Part shown: piece by piece, positions 34,291 through 43,774 of the stretch
Layout of the letters: each line of letters starts with the position of its first letter
Position numbering within the stretch: position 1 is the stretch's first letter
Assembly: GCA_026225095.1 (NCBI GenBank)
Contig: JAMFSC010000163.1
Span: forward strand, 1 to 57,238
DNA length: 57,238 nt
Direction of reading: 5' to 3'
Origin: a bacterium
GTDB taxonomy: Bacteria > Acidobacteriota > Terriglobia > Terriglobales > Acidobacteriaceae
The notes under the pieces: model-generated
Seen by the model: the letters and a program-made list of their open reading frames with translations, nothing else
What the model was told of the DNA's origin: nothing
Databases searched by the model: none
Translations under genes and position numbers: made by a program

Positions 34291-35265
34291 TCAGCTTGCG
34301 CGGCGCGTTGGCTTCGTTTTTGAGGCAAAAGTTCTTCTGCCGGGGCCGGAGGGCTTCTTCTTGACCGGGGCCTTGAGCTGGGCGAACTCGGGCAGGGTCT
34401 TCTTTGGGACCACCTTCTTGCCCTTGCTGGCACGGTCGAGCGCCATGACCTCGCCGAGGGTGAGCTCGCGGAACTCGCCCGGTGGAACATCGAGGCGGAG
34501 GGCTCCGTAGCCGATGCGCCGGATCTTCTCAACGTGGTGGCCGATCTCCTCGAACATCTTTCTTAACTGGCGGTTGCGGCCTTCGGTGAGGGTGAGCTCG
34601 TACCAGGGATTGTCGCCTCCGCGCACCAGTTCAAGCTTGGCGGGGGCGGTGATGATGCGGTCGCGACGGCCGCTGCGGACCTCATCCAGACGGCCGCGAT
34701 CGATCATGATGCCGCGGCGGATCTGGTCGAGACCACTGGGTGCCGGAACTCCGGAGACCTTGACGAGATAGGTCTTTTCGACCCCCGTGGCGGCCTTCGA
34801 GAGGGCGTTGGCGAGGTCTCCGTCATTGGTCATGAGGAGCAGGCCCTCGGAGAGGTAGTCGAGGCGTCCGACGGGGTAGAGGCGGACGTTGTCTCCGTGG
34901 GGGCCGGACTTCTGCTGGATCATGAGTTGCATCACGGTGGGGCGCTTCTGCGGGTCATTGAGCGTCGTCACGTAGCCGCGCGGCTTGTTGAGCATGTAGT
35001 AACGCTGCTGCTCGGGCCCCTTGAGGAGCTTGCCGTCGACGCGGATGTGATCCTTGGTCGCGTCGTGACGGGTTCCGAGGTCGGTGATCGTGGTCCCGTT
35101 GACCTGAACTCGACCTTCGAGGATGATCTCCTCAGCCTTGCGGCGGCTGGCGATTCCGGCAGCCGCGAGAATCTTCTGGAGGCGGTCGCCCTTGGGGGCT
35201 TCGGGGGCGGACTTCGCTGGGGCGGACTTCTTTGCGGTGGCTTTTACTGGCTTTTCGTCTGACAT
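34291..35265 (-). CDS. 23S rRNA pseudouridine synthase, RluB/RsuA family
   Basis: 324 aa. A Lys/Ala-rich lead of about 26 aa is followed by an S4 RNA-binding domain ([20 protein letters not shown], residues 28-75) and the catalytic domain with Asp136 in [12 protein letters not shown]. The basic C-terminal tail ([20 protein letters not shown]) is common in RluB. It converts a uridine to pseudouridine in the large-subunit rRNA; which position is not decided by sequence alone. It follows scpB, a neighbourhood conserved in many bacteria (scpA-scpB-rluB), here with scpA displaced. Confidence 0.92.
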   Translation of the reverse strand: MSDEKPVKATAKKSAPAKSAPEAPKGDRLQKILAAAGIASRRKAEEIILEGRVQVNGTTITDLGTRHDATKDHIRVDGKLLKGPEQQRYYMLNKPRGYVTTLNDPQKRPTVMQLMIQQKSGPHGDNVRLYPVGRLDYLSEGLLLMTNDGDLANALSKAATGVEKTYLVKVSGVPAPSGLDQIRRGIMIDRGRLDEVRSGRRDRIITAPAKLELVRGGDNPWYELTLTEGRNRQLRKMFEEIGHHVEKIRRIGYGALRLDVPPGEFRELTLGEVMALDRASKGKKVVPKKTLPEFAQLKAPVKKKPSGPGRRTFASKTKPTRRAS

Positions 35266-35457
35266 GGGTAGGACCTCTGGGTTTGCGGCGCCTCTCGGCG
35301 GCTGTTGCGGGTTGGAGGGGGGTACTCCCTCCCATTGCCCGGGTACAAGTACTTTAGAATCATGAGAATACACTGAAGCTACCGCTACAACTCTTTCACA
35401 ATCAAGGACTTACGCTAAGTTCGGTGGGGTCATGGTGTCCTCTTCCTGATGAGATGG
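35266..35457. other. Intergenic region between scpB and rluB-like gene
   Basis: 192 bp without a gene. A weak hairpin (GGAGGG 35314-35319 with CCCTCC 35327-35332) is the only structure seen. Confidence 0.35.
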
Positions 35458-36717
35458 CTATTTGGGCTGGAGGGTGGGCCTGGAGCCCTGATCCTGGGGG
35501 AACTCTCGCTCGTTCTGATCGCGTTCGATCCCGTGGGCGAGTTCGGCGGATTCGGTCGGATCGTCGTCGGCTCCGGGAACGGTGGATGCGGGAGGAAGGC
35601 CGCTGAGGCGATCCTCGGCGGAGGCGACGGGTGAGCCGTCGGGAGTGGGGCTCAGGCCGGTAGCAGCGGTGAGGGGTGTGGAATCGCCGTCGGACTGGGG
35701 GGCAACGGCTCCTCGGCCCTCTTCGAGCTGCGCGGGAGTTTCGGGAGCGTGGTGGTTCGGCATGGGAATCTCCTCCTGGATGTTCTCGTCGGCGAGCTCG
35801 CCGGCCATCTTCTCAAACTCTTCGATGCTGGGAAGCTCCGAAACGTCTTTGAGGCCGAAGCGCAGGAGGAAGTCGCGGGTGGTCTTGTAGAGGATGGGTC
35901 GGCCGATGACCTGCTTTCGACCGGCGGTCGTGATGAGCTTGCGGGCCATCAGGGAACCGAGCACTCCACCGGAGTCGACTCCGCGGATCTCGGAGATCTC
36001 GGGCGCGGTGACGGGCTGCTTGTAGGCGACGACGGCGAGGGTTTCGAGGGCCTGGAGGGAGAGCTTGAGGGGTGGTTTGAGGCTCTTGACGAAGCCTCGG
36101 ACGGCGTCGTGAAACTCGGGCTTGGTGGCGAGCCGGAAGCCTCCGGCGACCTCGCGGATCTCGAGGCCACGGTTGTTGGAGGGGCGGGCGTAGTCGGCGA
36201 TGAGTTCGTCGAGGATGGAGCGGAAGTACTCGCGGAGGCGGCGGGCGCGCTCTTTTTCTTCGCGGACGAGCTGTTTCTCGTCCTTTTCGGGGACAGGGAC
36301 AATTGGAGCCGGAGTCGCATCGGCTAAGACCTCGGTCGGTGCCACAGGCCGGGCTTGCTGGGAGTCCTGTTCGATTTCTGGCAGGGCGAGGGGTGTCTCA
36401 CTGACGAGCTCGGGGGGACTGGGTGGATCGAAGCCCTGTTCGGTCTCCGCGATCATGGCCTGGACGTCGGCGGCGTCGATGTCGTCGGGATTTGAATCGG
36501 AATCGGGGGCTGAGGACGGAGGGACGACGTGGATGAGCGGGAAGGCCTCGGATTCGGACGCGGTCTCGGCCTGGTCGAGGGCGAGGGTCTGCTGCGCGCT
36601 CTGGAGGCGTTCGAGCTCGGCCTGGGCCTCGTGGCCGAGAAGACCGATGAGCTGGGGGAGCGTGACGGGCTCCTCAGAGGCGTAAATGACGGCTTCGATC
36701 TTTGCTTTGAGGCTCAT
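35458..36717 (-). CDS. scpB: Segregation and condensation protein B with long acidic insertion
   Basis: Kleisin-associated subunit of the SMC-ScpA-ScpB condensin. The 419 aa greatly exceed the usual 180-250. The family start (KIEAVIYASEEPVTLPQLIG) is at residues 4-25. Then about 110 acidic, Pro- and Glu-rich residues intervene before the rest of the first winged helix (LREYFRSILDELIADY; NRGLEIREVAGGFRLATKPE). The second winged helix reads LSLQALETLAVVAYKQPVTA to GRPILYKTTRDFLLRFGLKD. A disordered tail of about 100 aa follows. The core is intact, so function is likely conserved. Confidence 0.92.
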   Translation of the reverse strand: MSLKAKIEAVIYASEEPVTLPQLIGLLGHEAQAELERLQSAQQTLALDQAETASESEAFPLIHVVPPSSAPDSDSNPDDIDAADVQAMIAETEQGFDPPSPPELVSETPLALPEIEQDSQQARPVAPTEVLADATPAPIVPVPEKDEKQLVREEKERARRLREYFRSILDELIADYARPSNNRGLEIREVAGGFRLATKPEFHDAVRGFVKSLKPPLKLSLQALETLAVVAYKQPVTAPEISEIRGVDSGGVLGSLMARKLITTAGRKQVIGRPILYKTTRDFLLRFGLKDVSELPSIEEFEKMAGELADENIQEEIPMPNHHAPETPAQLEEGRGAVAPQSDGDSTPLTAATGLSPTPDGSPVASAEDRLSGLPPASTVPGADDDPTESAELAHGIERDQNEREFPQDQGSRPTLQPK

Positions 36718-36779
36718 GGGCGCATCTTCGAGTGTATAAGATCGCGCCGGATGGGTGTTGCAGGGTCGCCTGCCTGGGG

Positions 36780-39197
36780 TTACTCCTCTCGCAGAAGGAT
36801 GGCGGGGTCGACGCAGACGGCGCGACGGGCGGGGAGGAGGGTCGATGCGACGCCCAGAAGGGCCATCGTGACGACCACAGCGACAAGGACGAGGGGATCG
36901 GAGGCGGAGGCGGAGTAGACGATGCTGGCCAGGAGACGGCTGGCGGCGATGCCCGAGAGGAGACCGATGAGCGATCCGAGGGCGAGGATGGCGGCGGTGC
37001 GTCCGAGGGCGGCGCGGAGGATCTGGGCGGAGCGGGCACCGAGGGCAGAGCGGATACCGAGTTCGTGCATACGGGTGGAGACGTTGTAGCTGGCCATGCC
37101 GAAGACTCCGGTGATGGCGAGCATGATGGCAAGGACGCCGAGGAGGCCAAGGGCGATGGTGGCCGCGCGCGCGGGAAAGATGACGGGGGCGAGGAGTTCG
37201 GACCAGGGCGCGACGGCGAAGACGGGGAGGCTGCTGTCGACGTGGGCGATGGCGGAGCGCAAGGCGGCGGTGGTCTCGGGCGAGGTGGTCTGGGTGCGGA
37301 TGAGGAGGACGATTCCGCCATCAGGACGCTGCTGCATGGGCAAGAAGAGCGCGGGGAGGTGATCTTCGACGAGAGTGGAGTACTTGCCGTCCTCGACGAG
37401 GCCGACGACCTCTACCTCCTTGCCAGGGTCGGTGGGGTAGCGCTTTCCGATCACGTCGAGGGTACTGAAGAACTTCCGGGCAAGGCTCTGGTTGATGATG
37501 ACGACGCGGGGGGATTGGGGGGAGTCGGCGGAGGTGAAGGCGCGACCGGCCAGGAGAGCGGTTCCCGCAGTCGCGAAGTATGTGGGCGAGACCTTGAAGT
37601 AGGCGGCGTTGGCGAGGACGTGCGCGGGGTCGAAGGTGGTGGTCCCGGGTGCGTAGACGTCCATGCTGGAGCCGTTGACGCTGAGGGGCGTGGTGTTGGC
37701 GAGGGCGGCGGAGGTGACGCCAGGGAGGGCGGAGACGGCGGTGAGGAGGCGTTGCTGGATGACAGCCAGCTGGGGGCCGGTGTAGCCGGCGGCGTTGAGG
37801 TCCAGAGTGGCCAGCGTGACGCCCTGGGGCTCGAAGCCGAAGGGCATGTTAAAGGTTCGCTGCATCCCGCGGACAGAAACCAGAGAAGCAGTGATGAGGA
37901 CGCAGCAGAGCGCAATCTGAAGGGTGAGGAGGGTGGAGCGGAAGAGGGAGCGGGGGGAGGCGGAGCTGGATCCGGAGGATTTGAGAGTCTGGTTGGGGTC
38001 GGTGCGCCAGATCTGCCGGGCGGGAAGAAGGCCGAAGAGGAGGCCGGTGGTGAGGGCGAGGAGTGCGGCAAAGAGGAATACAGTGAGATCGGGCTCGACG
38101 AGGAACTGGACGGGGAGCTCGAAGGGCGGGCGCCAGTGGGTGAGGGCGCGGAGGACGGAGAGCGAGAGGGCGGTGGCGATCGCTCCTCCGATCAGGGCGA
38201 TGAGCGTGGATTCGGTGACGAGCTGACGGAGGATCCGGAGGCGGGTGGAGCCGATGGCGAGACGGATGCCGAGCTCGCGGGCGCGGTCGGTCATGCGCGA
38301 GGCGAAGAGCGCGGCGAGGTTGGCGCAGGCGGCGAGCAGGACGAGGAAGGCCATGGCCATGACCGCGCTGAGGAAGGCGCGGACTGGTTTACCGAGGTTG
38401 TCGCCGAGGAAGCCGGGATGGGTGAGACGGAAGGTGATGCCCTTGTCTTCGTTGGGGTACTGGCTGGAGAGCTGCGCGGCGATGCGGGTGAGATCGGCCT
38501 GGGCCTGATTGACGCTGACTCCGGGCAGGAGCCGGCCAACGACGAAGGCGCCTCGATTGTTACGGCTCTCCAGGTTGTTGTAGCCTTCGATCTGCGGGCC
38601 GTTGTGGAACGGAATCCAGATCTCGGGCCAGAAGAAACGTTCGACGCCGATGAAGTTGCGTGGGGCGACGGCGACGACGGTGTAGGGGTGTTTGCTGACC
38701 TGGATGGTGCGGCCGATGATTGCGGGGTCGGCGTGGAAGCGGATCTGCCAGCAGGCGTAGCTGAGTACGGCGACGGGACCTGCGTTGATGGCGACGTCGT
38801 CGTCGGGGCCGAAGAACTGGCCGAGGAGCGGCTGAACTCCAAGGGCGCGGAAGTAGTTTCCACTGGCCTCGTAGCCGAAGACGGGCTGGGCGATTCCGTC
38901 GGCGGCGATGGCGGTGCGCACGATGCGGGAGACGGTGAGGTCGGAGAAGGTGCGATTGCGATCGCGGAGGTCGCGGTAGTCGGGGTAGGAGAGCGTGAGG
39001 CCGTGGCCTTCGACCTGGAAGAGCTGCCTGGGCTGGGGGAAGGGCAACGGATTGAGGACGAGAGCGTTGACGATGCCGAAGACGACGACGTTGGCGGCGA
39101 TCGCCATGGTGAGGGTGAGGATGGTCGTGAGGGCGAAGGTGGGTGAGCGGCGAAGCTGCCGCAGGGTGTAGGTCAGGTCGCTTAGAAGGTCTCGCAT
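36780..39197 (-). CDS. ADOP-type ABC transporter permease (MacB/FtsX-like)
   Basis: Membrane protein of 805 aa built as two FtsX units: an N-terminal segment (LRQLRRSPTFALTTILTLT), a MacB-like periplasmic domain, a first permease block (AFLVLLAACANLAALFASRM), a second periplasmic domain and a final permease block. This duplicated, ATPase-less layout is the acidobacterial duplicated orphan permease type. No ATP-binding partner is adjacent. Function unknown; peptide or lipoprotein export is a guess. There is no local PadR gene, unlike many ADOP loci. Confidence 0.88.
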   Translation of the reverse strand: MRDLLSDLTYTLRQLRRSPTFALTTILTLTMAIAANVVVFGIVNALVLNPLPFPQPRQLFQVEGHGLTLSYPDYRDLRDRNRTFSDLTVSRIVRTAIAADGIAQPVFGYEASGNYFRALGVQPLLGQFFGPDDDVAINAGPVAVLSYACWQIRFHADPAIIGRTIQVSKHPYTVVAVAPRNFIGVERFFWPEIWIPFHNGPQIEGYNNLESRNNRGAFVVGRLLPGVSVNQAQADLTRIAAQLSSQYPNEDKGITFRLTHPGFLGDNLGKPVRAFLSAVMAMAFLVLLAACANLAALFASRMTDRARELGIRLAIGSTRLRILRQLVTESTLIALIGGAIATALSLSVLRALTHWRPPFELPVQFLVEPDLTVFLFAALLALTTGLLFGLLPARQIWRTDPNQTLKSSGSSSASPRSLFRSTLLTLQIALCCVLITASLVSVRGMQRTFNMPFGFEPQGVTLATLDLNAAGYTGPQLAVIQQRLLTAVSALPGVTSAALANTTPLSVNGSSMDVYAPGTTTFDPAHVLANAAYFKVSPTYFATAGTALLAGRAFTSADSPQSPRVVIINQSLARKFFSTLDVIGKRYPTDPGKEVEVVGLVEDGKYSTLVEDHLPALFLPMQQRPDGGIVLLIRTQTTSPETTAALRSAIAHVDSSLPVFAVAPWSELLAPVIFPARAATIALGLLGVLAIMLAITGVFGMASYNVSTRMHELGIRSALGARSAQILRAALGRTAAILALGSLIGLLSGIAASRLLASIVYSASASDPLVLVAVVVTMALLGVASTLLPARRAVCVDPAILLREE

Positions 39198-39342
39198 CGA
39201 TGCCCCCCGTTGTCTTTCGTTTGGGGTGAGGGTTGCATGTTGAGGGCCATCGTGAGGCGTCGTATGTGCTTGATTCGTATTTGGCCACGCGGGAGGGTGT
39301 GGCCGAAATCGGGAGGCGGTGTCCGAGGATGGACGGTGGACG
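39198..39342. other. Intergenic region between PiT and ADOP genes
   Basis: No gene seen; presumably it holds the ADOP promoter. Confidence 0.4.
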
Positions 39343-39395
39343 CGCTAACAAGGGAAGGGGCGAGCTGGTTGGCTCGCCCCCTTCCCGTGTTAGCG
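39343..39395 (-). terminator. Very stable hairpin after the PiT gene
   Basis: A stem of more than 20 bp (CGCTAACA-A-GGGAAGGGGCGAGC and its near-complement) with a TGGTTG loop begins 8 nt past the PiT stop on the minus strand. There is no U-run, so it may also protect the mRNA end. Confidence 0.7.
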
Positions 39396-39403
39396 TGTAA
39401 GAA

Positions 39404-41023
39404 CTATTTTGCCAGGTTGTTGAAGAGCCAGAAGAGGCATCCGGAGAGGGCCGCGGCGGCGGGAAGGGTAAAGACCCACGCCATGGCGATGTCGCGGATG
39501 GTGGACATCTGGAGGCCGCTCTTGTTGGCTGCCATCGTTCCGGCGATGCCTGAAGAGAGGACATGGGTGGTTGAGACGGGCAGGCCGTAGCCGTCGGCGA
39601 GGCCGATGGTGATCATCGCGGTGATCTCGGCGGCGGCGCCCTGGGCGTAGGTGAGGTGGGTCTTGCCGATCTTCTCGCCGACGGTGACGACGATGCGCTT
39701 CCAGCCGACCATGGTTCCAAGGCCGAGAGCGAGGGCTACCGCGACCTTGACCCAGGAGGGGATGAACTTGGTCGACTTATCGAGGAAACCCTTGTAGTTG
39801 GTGATGACCTTGACGTCGGGCGCGGACATCTTCGGGCCGAGTTTGGGGAGAAGGCGCATCGTCTCGCTGGTCAGGTACATCTGGTTGCGGACGTTGGCCT
39901 GCATGTCGGCGGGGACGTTTCCGAGCGAGCCGTAGGAGACGGCTTCGTTGCGGATCTCGATGACCTGCTGCTGGAGGGCGAGCATGACGCCGGGATCGTA
40001 CTTCTTGGTGCTGATGAAGTGCTCGAGCTGGGGGCCGGGATCGGCGACGGTGGCGGAGGGCTCGATGTAGTTGCTGATGGCTCCGGCGACAGCGGTGGAG
40101 ACGGCGGCGAAGGTCTGGACCTGGCCGGTGTCGACGGTGTGGTTGAGGGCGTAGGCGGTGGGAACGGTTCCGACGAGGATGAGCATGATGAGGCCCATGC
40201 CCTTCTGTCCGTCGTTGGATCCGTGGAAGAAGCTGACGCCGCCGCAGGTGCAGACGAGCAGGGCGCGGATGTAGAACGGGGGCGGCGCAGTGCCCTCGGG
40301 GGCCTTGTAGAGGCGGGGGTCGCGGGCGACGAGCTTGAAGAGGAAGAAGATAGCTCCGGCCATGAGGAAGCCGACGACGGGCGAGATGAGCAGCGCCTTG
40401 AAGACCTTGGTGACCTGTTCCCAGTCGACGCCGGAGGTTCCGGAGTTGCCCTGCATGAGCTGGTTGGCGATGCCGACGCCGAGGATGGAACCGATCATCG
40501 TGTGGGAGCTGGAGGCGGGTAGACCGCGCCACCAGGTAGCCAGGTTCCAGAGGATGGCCGCGACCAGGAGGGCGAAGACCATCGAGAAGCCGGAGCCCTT
40601 CGAGACCTTGAGGATGAGCTCGACGGGAAGCAGCGAGATGATGGCGAAGGCGACCGCTCCGGAGCTGGTAAGGACCCCGATGAAATTCATGATGCCGGAG
40701 TAGACGACGGCGATGTGGGGCTCGAGCGAGTGCGTGTAGATGCAGGTGGCGACGGCGTTCGCGGTGTCGTGGAAGCCGTTGACGAACTCGAAGCCGAGGG
40801 CGATCATGAGCGCGAGGCCAAGCAGGATGAAAGGGAATACGGTCGCGCTGTGGACGATCGCGAGATCGTGGGACAGCTTGACGGCAATGTAGCCGAGGCC
40901 ACCGAGCAACATGACGCCAAAGGCGATCGCTCCCCATTTGCCGGGGGAGGATTTGGCGAGCTTCTGGTCGAGGATGGAACCGGTCGTCGGCAGCGCGGCG
41001 GCGGGGCTTGCGGATGTTGACAT
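39404..41023 (-). CDS. Inorganic phosphate transporter, PiT family
   Basis: Low-affinity metal-phosphate/H+ or Na+ symporter of 539 aa. It has two PiT repeats: the first carries FEFVNGFHDTANAVATCIYT, the second FFHGSNDGQKGMGLIMLILV. A cytoplasmic stretch of about 100 aa lies between the helices of the C-terminal half. PiT genes often sit beside a DUF47/PhoU-like gene; none is present here. It is a second phosphate uptake route beside pstSCAB. Repeat E lies in its upstream region. Confidence 0.93.
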   Translation of the reverse strand: MSTSASPAAALPTTGSILDQKLAKSSPGKWGAIAFGVMLLGGLGYIAVKLSHDLAIVHSATVFPFILLGLALMIALGFEFVNGFHDTANAVATCIYTHSLEPHIAVVYSGIMNFIGVLTSSGAVAFAIISLLPVELILKVSKGSGFSMVFALLVAAILWNLATWWRGLPASSSHTMIGSILGVGIANQLMQGNSGTSGVDWEQVTKVFKALLISPVVGFLMAGAIFFLFKLVARDPRLYKAPEGTAPPPFYIRALLVCTCGGVSFFHGSNDGQKGMGLIMLILVGTVPTAYALNHTVDTGQVQTFAAVSTAVAGAISNYIEPSATVADPGPQLEHFISTKKYDPGVMLALQQQVIEIRNEAVSYGSLGNVPADMQANVRNQMYLTSETMRLLPKLGPKMSAPDVKVITNYKGFLDKSTKFIPSWVKVAVALALGLGTMVGWKRIVVTVGEKIGKTHLTYAQGAAAEITAMITIGLADGYGLPVSTTHVLSSGIAGTMAANKSGLQMSTIRDIAMAWVFTLPAAAALSGCLFWLFNNLAK

Positions 41024-41225
41024 GGGGCACCTGGAGGGAAGATTTTGACTGAAGGAGGGCTAAGCGAACGATAGTGACCAAATGCGACGGGAATGTTAAG
41101 AAATGTTGAAACCTGATGCGCGAGTGCCATCCGAGGCTTCGACGCGGACGCGAAGGTCTCGGCGGGCGAAGGATCACCGTCGGCCCAGGATTTGGATTTC
41201 AGGGGGGAGTTCCGTGCGTGGGGAT

Positions 41226-41353
41226 TAGCGCAGATTCGCTGAAGGTGTCGGGTTCTGGGTCGGGTACCGGGGCGCTCCGGCCCACCTTAGCGACGATGAG
41301 ACGTGTCGCGAAGGTGGGGCACCCGACTTTATATCAACAGACAATCCGATCTA
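41226..41353. repeat. Dispersed TAG-ended repeat, copy E (complete, 128 bp)
   Basis: Long-form element bounded by TAGCGCAGATTCGCTGAAGG (41226-41245) and ACAATCCGATCTA (41341-41353). The hairpin core (41281-41318) and flanking GGGCACCC are identical to copy B over about 44 bp. The terminal CTA (41351-41353), on the minus strand, is the TAG stop of scpA. The element lies between scpA and the PiT gene. Confidence 0.9.
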
Positions 41354-42367
41354 ACGCCAGTCGTCGCGCGTGGCGGCCTGATCGGTGACGAACTGGTCGA
41401 AGTTCTCGGTCTTCTTAATAAGGATGTCGCCGAGTTGCACGGGCTGGTGGAGCAGGACGGCCTGCAGGCGCACGAGTTCGAGCATCGCGAGGAACATGCA
41501 GATGAGGGCGCGCTCGGAGTGGGTGTTGTGCAGCAGGCGCCGCAGGGAGATGGGGTGGTCTTCCATGATGAGGCGGCGACGGACGTAGTCGAGCATCTGG
41601 GCGACGGTGACGGACTCCTCGTCGACGTTGAGGACGGGCCGGCTGCGGAGGCGCTCGAGGATGTCCTGGAAGACGCGAACGAGGTCGACGGTGTCGGCGG
41701 CGATCTCCTGCTCGGGGTCGAGGAGACCAGTTTCGCCGGCGGCGGCCTCCTGATCTTTGCGGAAGCCACGCAGGCCGGGATTGGACCAGGTTGCGTCTTC
41801 GATCTGCTGCTTCTGCATCAGCATCTGGGCGGCGGCCTTGAAGCGCTCGTGGTCGAGGAGGCGCTCGACGAGTTCGCGGCGGGGATCTTCAGGATCGGAG
41901 CCGGTGACATCGGATGGATCGCGGGGAAGGAGCGTCTTGCTCTTGATGTGGATCAGGAGCGAGGCCATGTAGATGAAGTCGCCGGCGGTGTCGACGTCGG
42001 TCTGCTTGAGCTGGTGGGTGTAGGCGAGGAACTGGCTCGTGATGCGCGCGATGGGAATGTCGTAGATGTCGATGTTCTGCTTGCGGATGAGGTCGAGCAG
42101 AAGGTCGAGGGGGCCGTCGTAGACCTGGCCGACGGTGACGGAGAAGGGGGATTGCGAGGCCTCTTCGCGTGCGGGGGAGGGGCGTTTGGCTTCCGGGAGT
42201 GGGGGTTGGATGGGGCGGGGTTCGAGGCTGAAGGGGACGGCGTGGGTCTCGGCCTCCGTGGGTTCGGCGGATGGGACGGGGCCAGAGTCGGGGGTTGGCG
42301 ATGCCACTTCCGGAGTATCCACTTCGGGGGCTTCGGCGGTTTCGGGCTGGATCGGTTCGTTGGCCAT
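41351..42367 (-). CDS. scpA: Segregation and condensation protein A
   Basis: Kleisin subunit of the bacterial condensin, 338 aa. About 90 low-complexity acidic residues precede the conserved start VGQVYDGPLDLLLDLIRKQN. Helical motifs IDIYDIPIARITSQFLAY and FIYMASLLIHIKSKTLLPRD follow, with a C-terminal winged helix near residues 270-325. The start at 42367 overlaps the trpS stop by 1 nt (TGATG). Its partner scpB lies 5.6 kb downstream behind the PiT and ADOP genes. The stop codon is the end of repeat E. Confidence 0.92.
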   Translation of the reverse strand: MANEPIQPETAEAPEVDTPEVASPTPDSGPVPSAEPTEAETHAVPFSLEPRPIQPPLPEAKRPSPAREEASQSPFSVTVGQVYDGPLDLLLDLIRKQNIDIYDIPIARITSQFLAYTHQLKQTDVDTAGDFIYMASLLIHIKSKTLLPRDPSDVTGSDPEDPRRELVERLLDHERFKAAAQMLMQKQQIEDATWSNPGLRGFRKDQEAAAGETGLLDPEQEIAADTVDLVRVFQDILERLRSRPVLNVDEESVTVAQMLDYVRRRLIMEDHPISLRRLLHNTHSERALICMFLAMLELVRLQAVLLHQPVQLGDILIKKTENFDQFVTDQAATRDDWR

Positions 42368-43566
42368 CAGACCCTCGGCTGCCCGAGGCCCATGACCTCG
42401 CGGACCTGGTACATGGTTTGGGCGGCGCGGGCGCGGGCACGGATGGCGCCTTCGCGGAGGATCTCTTCGACCTGAGGCCTGTTTTCGGTGAAGTGCTGGT
42501 GGCGTGTCCGGATGGGCGCGAGGATCTGGACGACGTTGTCCGCAAGCCACGATTTGCACTCGATGCACCCGATTCCGGCGGTGCGGCAGCCGAGGGCGGC
42601 GTTCTGCTGCGTCTGTTCGTCCGAGAAGACCTTATGCAGGTCGAAGACGGGGCAGATCTCGGGCTCGCCGGGGTCGGTGATGCGGATGCGGGCGGGATCG
42701 GTGACCATGGTCTTGAGCTTGGCGCGGATGTTGGGCTCGGTCTCCGAGAGCAGGATGGTGTTGTCGTAGCTCTTGGACATCTTGCGGCCGTCGGTGCCGG
42801 GAAGCTTGGGCGAGGGAGTGAGGAGGACCTCGGGGACCGGGAGGATCGTCTCGGTGCCGTACTCGGACTTCAGCTTGGTCTGGGGCGCGGCGGCGATGAG
42901 CTCGTGGGGGCTGAAGTGGGTCTTGTGCGGGTCGTTGGCGAGCTTGCGGGCCTTGGTCTTGACGGCTTCGAGCTCCCAGGGAGCCGCACCCGGGGCCATG
43001 TAAAAGCTGCCGGGATAGAACTGGTTGAAGCGACGTGCGATCTCGCGGGTGATCTCGACGTGGGATTCCTGGTCCTTGCCCACGGGGACGAAGCTGGGCT
43101 GGTAGAGGAGGATGTCGGCGCCCTGCAGCAACGGATAGCCGAGAAAGCCGTAGGTGGCGAGGTCCTTTTCCTTGAGCTGCTCCTGCTGGTCTTTATAGGT
43201 GGGCACGCGCTCGAGCCAGGTGACCGGCGTGATCATGCTGAGGATGGTGTTCAGCTCGGTGTGGGCGGGGACGTCGGATTGGACGAAGAGGGTGCAGAGC
43301 GCGGGATCGAGGCCGGCGGCGAGGAAGTCGATGGCGACGTCGGTGGTGCTGGGCAGGATGCGGCTGGGATCCTGGTACTCGGTGGTGAGAGCGTGACAGT
43401 CCGCGATGAAGAAGAAGCAATCGTACTGGTGCTGGAGCTGGACCCAGTTGTAGAGGGCTCCCATGTAGTTGCCGAGATGGAGGCGTCCGGTGGGACGCAT
43501 GCCGGAGAGAACACGGGCGCGGGAGTCGGGAGGGAGCGGGTTGGGCTGGGTTGTGGGGGCGGTCAT
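42367..43566 (-). CDS. trpS: Tryptophanyl-tRNA synthetase
   Basis: Class I aminoacyl-tRNA synthetase of 399 aa. The HIGH-type motif is HLGN (residues 30-33, GRLHLGNYMG) and the KMSKS loop is in DGRKMSKSYDNT. The region LGYPLLQGADILLY binds tryptophan. It is longer than B. subtilis TrpS (about 330 aa) because of an insertion, TKLKSEYGTETILPVPE, near residue 230. It is the likely first gene of the trpS-scpA transcript. Confidence 0.95.
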   Translation of the reverse strand: MTAPTTQPNPLPPDSRARVLSGMRPTGRLHLGNYMGALYNWVQLQHQYDCFFFIADCHALTTEYQDPSRILPSTTDVAIDFLAAGLDPALCTLFVQSDVPAHTELNTILSMITPVTWLERVPTYKDQQEQLKEKDLATYGFLGYPLLQGADILLYQPSFVPVGKDQESHVEITREIARRFNQFYPGSFYMAPGAAPWELEAVKTKARKLANDPHKTHFSPHELIAAAPQTKLKSEYGTETILPVPEVLLTPSPKLPGTDGRKMSKSYDNTILLSETEPNIRAKLKTMVTDPARIRITDPGEPEICPVFDLHKVFSDEQTQQNAALGCRTAGIGCIECKSWLADNVVQILAPIRTRHQHFTENRPQVEEILREGAIRARARAAQTMYQVREVMGLGQPRV

Positions 43567-43774
43567 GATTGGGCGTCTGACTTTAAGGGTACATGAAACG
43601 GCTCGGCCCCCGGGGATGTGGCCTGAGCGTCGGCTCGCCGACGCTGTCCGCGTGGGACGGGCGCATGTGCGGCAGATGGATGTGGCGACGCGCCAGCGGT
43701 GGAAGGATGGGCTCGAAAAGAACCGGTCGAAGAGCCTGGACGCGCCGAGTTGGCTGGGGAGCAGCGGATTTCTG
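43567..43774. other. Intergenic region, 208 bp
   Basis: Between trpS and the small membrane protein gene. Nothing with firm support is seen. Confidence 0.35.

Noticed and set aside
36732-39146. 804-codon open frame opposite the ADOP gene
   Set aside because: Acidic, Gly/Glu/Asp-repetitive product typical of the reverse frame of a GC-rich gene; the ADOP gene on the minus strand has clear domains.
41303-42475. Open frame antisense to scpA
   Set aside because: Overlaps the well-supported scpA and repeat E and has low-complexity sequence.
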